Source: Dehalococcoidia bacterium (GTDB lineage Bacteria; Chloroflexota; Dehalococcoidia; DSTF01; JALHUB01). From it: a stretch of 64,000 nt of DNA. A program made the position numbers and the translations under genes. The notes under the pieces were generated by a model. That model was not told the DNA's origin. It did no database searches and worked only from the letters and a program-made list of their open reading frames with translations. Of the stretch, positions 63,181 to 64,000 are shown one piece after another. The DNA is taken from contig JASEFU010000002.1 of NCBI GenBank assembly GCA_030018455.1, forward strand, positions 205,480 to 269,479. Reading direction: 5' to 3'. Numbering within the stretch: position 1 is the first letter of the stretch; each line of letters begins with the position of its first letter.

Positions 63181-64000
63181 CTATCCTTTCAGCTCCGGGA
63201 GCACCGTCTCCAGCTCCAGCGCCCGCGATGCCTTCAGGAGCACCACGTCGCCCTTGTCCAGCTTTTTCGCCACCGCGCGCGCCGCCTCCTCCTTCGTCGC
63301 CCAGTCCCGCACGGCCTCGTGTCCGCCCCGGCGCGCCTCATCGGCGATGATCCGTCCTAGCTCTCCCACCGTGTGCAACTCGTCGACGACTCGCGCCGCC
63401 TCTCTGCCCACGACCCGGTGCCCTTCTTCCTCCTGCGCCCCCAGTTCCCGCATGTCGCCCAAAACGGCGATGCGTCGCCCGGGAACGTCTGCCAGGAGCG
63501 CGAGGGCGGCGAGCATCGACGCCGGGCTGGCGTTGTACGTGTCGTCGAGGATGACGGAGCCTTTGCGCCCCCTGTACACTTTCAGCCGTAGCTGCGACCG
63601 CGCCTGCGACAGGGCGTCGGCTACCTCCTCCAGCGTCATCCCTTCCATCAGGCCGACGGCGGCGGCGGCGAGGAAGTTGTGCAGCAGGTGGGGGCCGGGA
63701 AGCCTCGTTTGCACCCGCGCCTTCCGGCCCTCGCGCTCGATATCGAACGAGAAGCCGCGCAGTCCGCCGCTCTCCAGCCCGGTGCCGCGCACGTCGCATC
63801 CTTCCGACGCTCCGTACAGGAGGACCGCCGCCCGCGTCCGGCCGGACATTGCCCTGACGCGCGGATCGTCGCCGTTGAGGACGGCGTACCCGTCCGCGGG
63901 CAGCGCTTCGACGAGCTCCGTCTTCGCCTCCGCTATCGCCTCGATGCTGCCGAGGCGCGCCAGATGCACTGGGCCCACGTTCGTCACCACGCCAGCGTGC
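63181..64000 (-). CDS. murF: MurF, 5' end outside window
   Basis: C-terminal 60% or so of UDP-MurNAc-tripeptide--D-Ala-D-Ala ligase. The frame is open to the window edge and begins HAGVVTNVGPVHLARLG, the middle of the ATP domain. Then NGDDPRVRAM, PGPHLLHNFLAAAAVG, ILDDTYNASPASMLAALALL and VLGDMRELG. Adds the D-Ala-D-Ala made by Ddl. Confidence 0.95.
   Translation of the reverse strand, partial: HAGVVTNVGPVHLARLGSIEAIAEAKTELVEALPADGYAVLNGDDPRVRAMSGRTRAAVLLYGASEGCDVRGTGLESGGLRGFSFDIEREGRKARVQTRLPGPHLLHNFLAAAAVGLMEGMTLEEVADALSQARSQLRLKVYRGRKGSVILDDTYNASPASMLAALALLADVPGRRIAVLGDMRELGAQEEEGHRVVGREAARVVDELHTVGELGRIIADEARRGGHEAVRDWATKEEAARAVAKKLDKGDVVLLKASRALELETVLPELKG

Overview
The window is a 64 kb piece of a high-GC bacterial chromosome with tightly packed genes, frequent ATGA/GTGA overlaps and many GTG and TTG starts. 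There are no phage, plasmid, IS, CRISPR, tRNA or rRNA genes that I can see. The gene content includes an ADP-forming acyl-CoA synthetase, IorAB with an FrhB-like subunit, two adenosylcobalamin-dependent ribonucleotide reductases, Tat-exported lipoprotein hydrolases and a full murein/division cluster. This fits a free-living Chloroflexota (Dehalococcoidia-like) organism. That placement is inference from content, not from a marker-gene comparison.

Region 1 (1-16.7 kb) is metabolic and accessory: the pyruvate kinase 3' part, a probably leaderless ADP-forming acyl-CoA synthetase alpha-type gene, two MFS transporters flanking a Tat DUF362 protein, a DinB-like protein, a MetF-type reductase with an apparent CTG start, a PspC protein, a secreted alpha/beta-hydrolase with a cutinase/PET-hydrolase-like triad, an SDR, a DoxX protein, a fumarylacetoacetase-family enzyme, a NIPSNAP-like protein and a TauE/SafE permease.

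Region 2 (16.7-33.2 kb) holds a YjbQ protein, a multi-cysteine Fe-S protein, a ferritin-like protein and a striking minus-strand operon: HpaB-family flavoprotein, cytoplasmic alkylsulfatase-like MBL hydrolase, its Tat-lipoprotein paralogue, and a Tat-lipoprotein phosphotriesterase-like lactonase. On the plus strand follow a radical SAM protein, a secreted protein with two Fn3-like repeats and a degenerate class-A beta-lactamase domain, a carboxymuconolactone decarboxylase-like protein with a LarA racemase, and an FrhB-IorA-IorB operon. Between LarA and FrhB lies a 55-bp tandem repeat.

Region 3 (33.3-45.2 kb) carries the rod-shape operon mreB-mreC-mreD-mrdA-rodA (minus), ligA, hisH-hisA (divergent from ligA), a DUF167 gene, and yggT-proC-yggS plus a small membrane protein.

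Region 4 (45.2-64 kb) is all minus strand. It is the division and cell wall cluster murF-mraY-murD-ftsW-murG-murC-murB-ddl-ftsQ-ftsA-ftsZ, followed by nrdR, a small unknown gene and two class II ribonucleotide reductases. The nrdR promoter has a pair of NrdR boxes. The ftsZ-nrdR gap also shows a plus-strand promoter and three hairpins that could be a small RNA ending in a 16S-3'-end-like sequence. The most notable items are the catabolic operon at 18.7-24.2 kb, the NrdR-box promoter with the candidate RNA opposite it, the non-canonical starts of metF and ftsW, and the dispersed repeat family.
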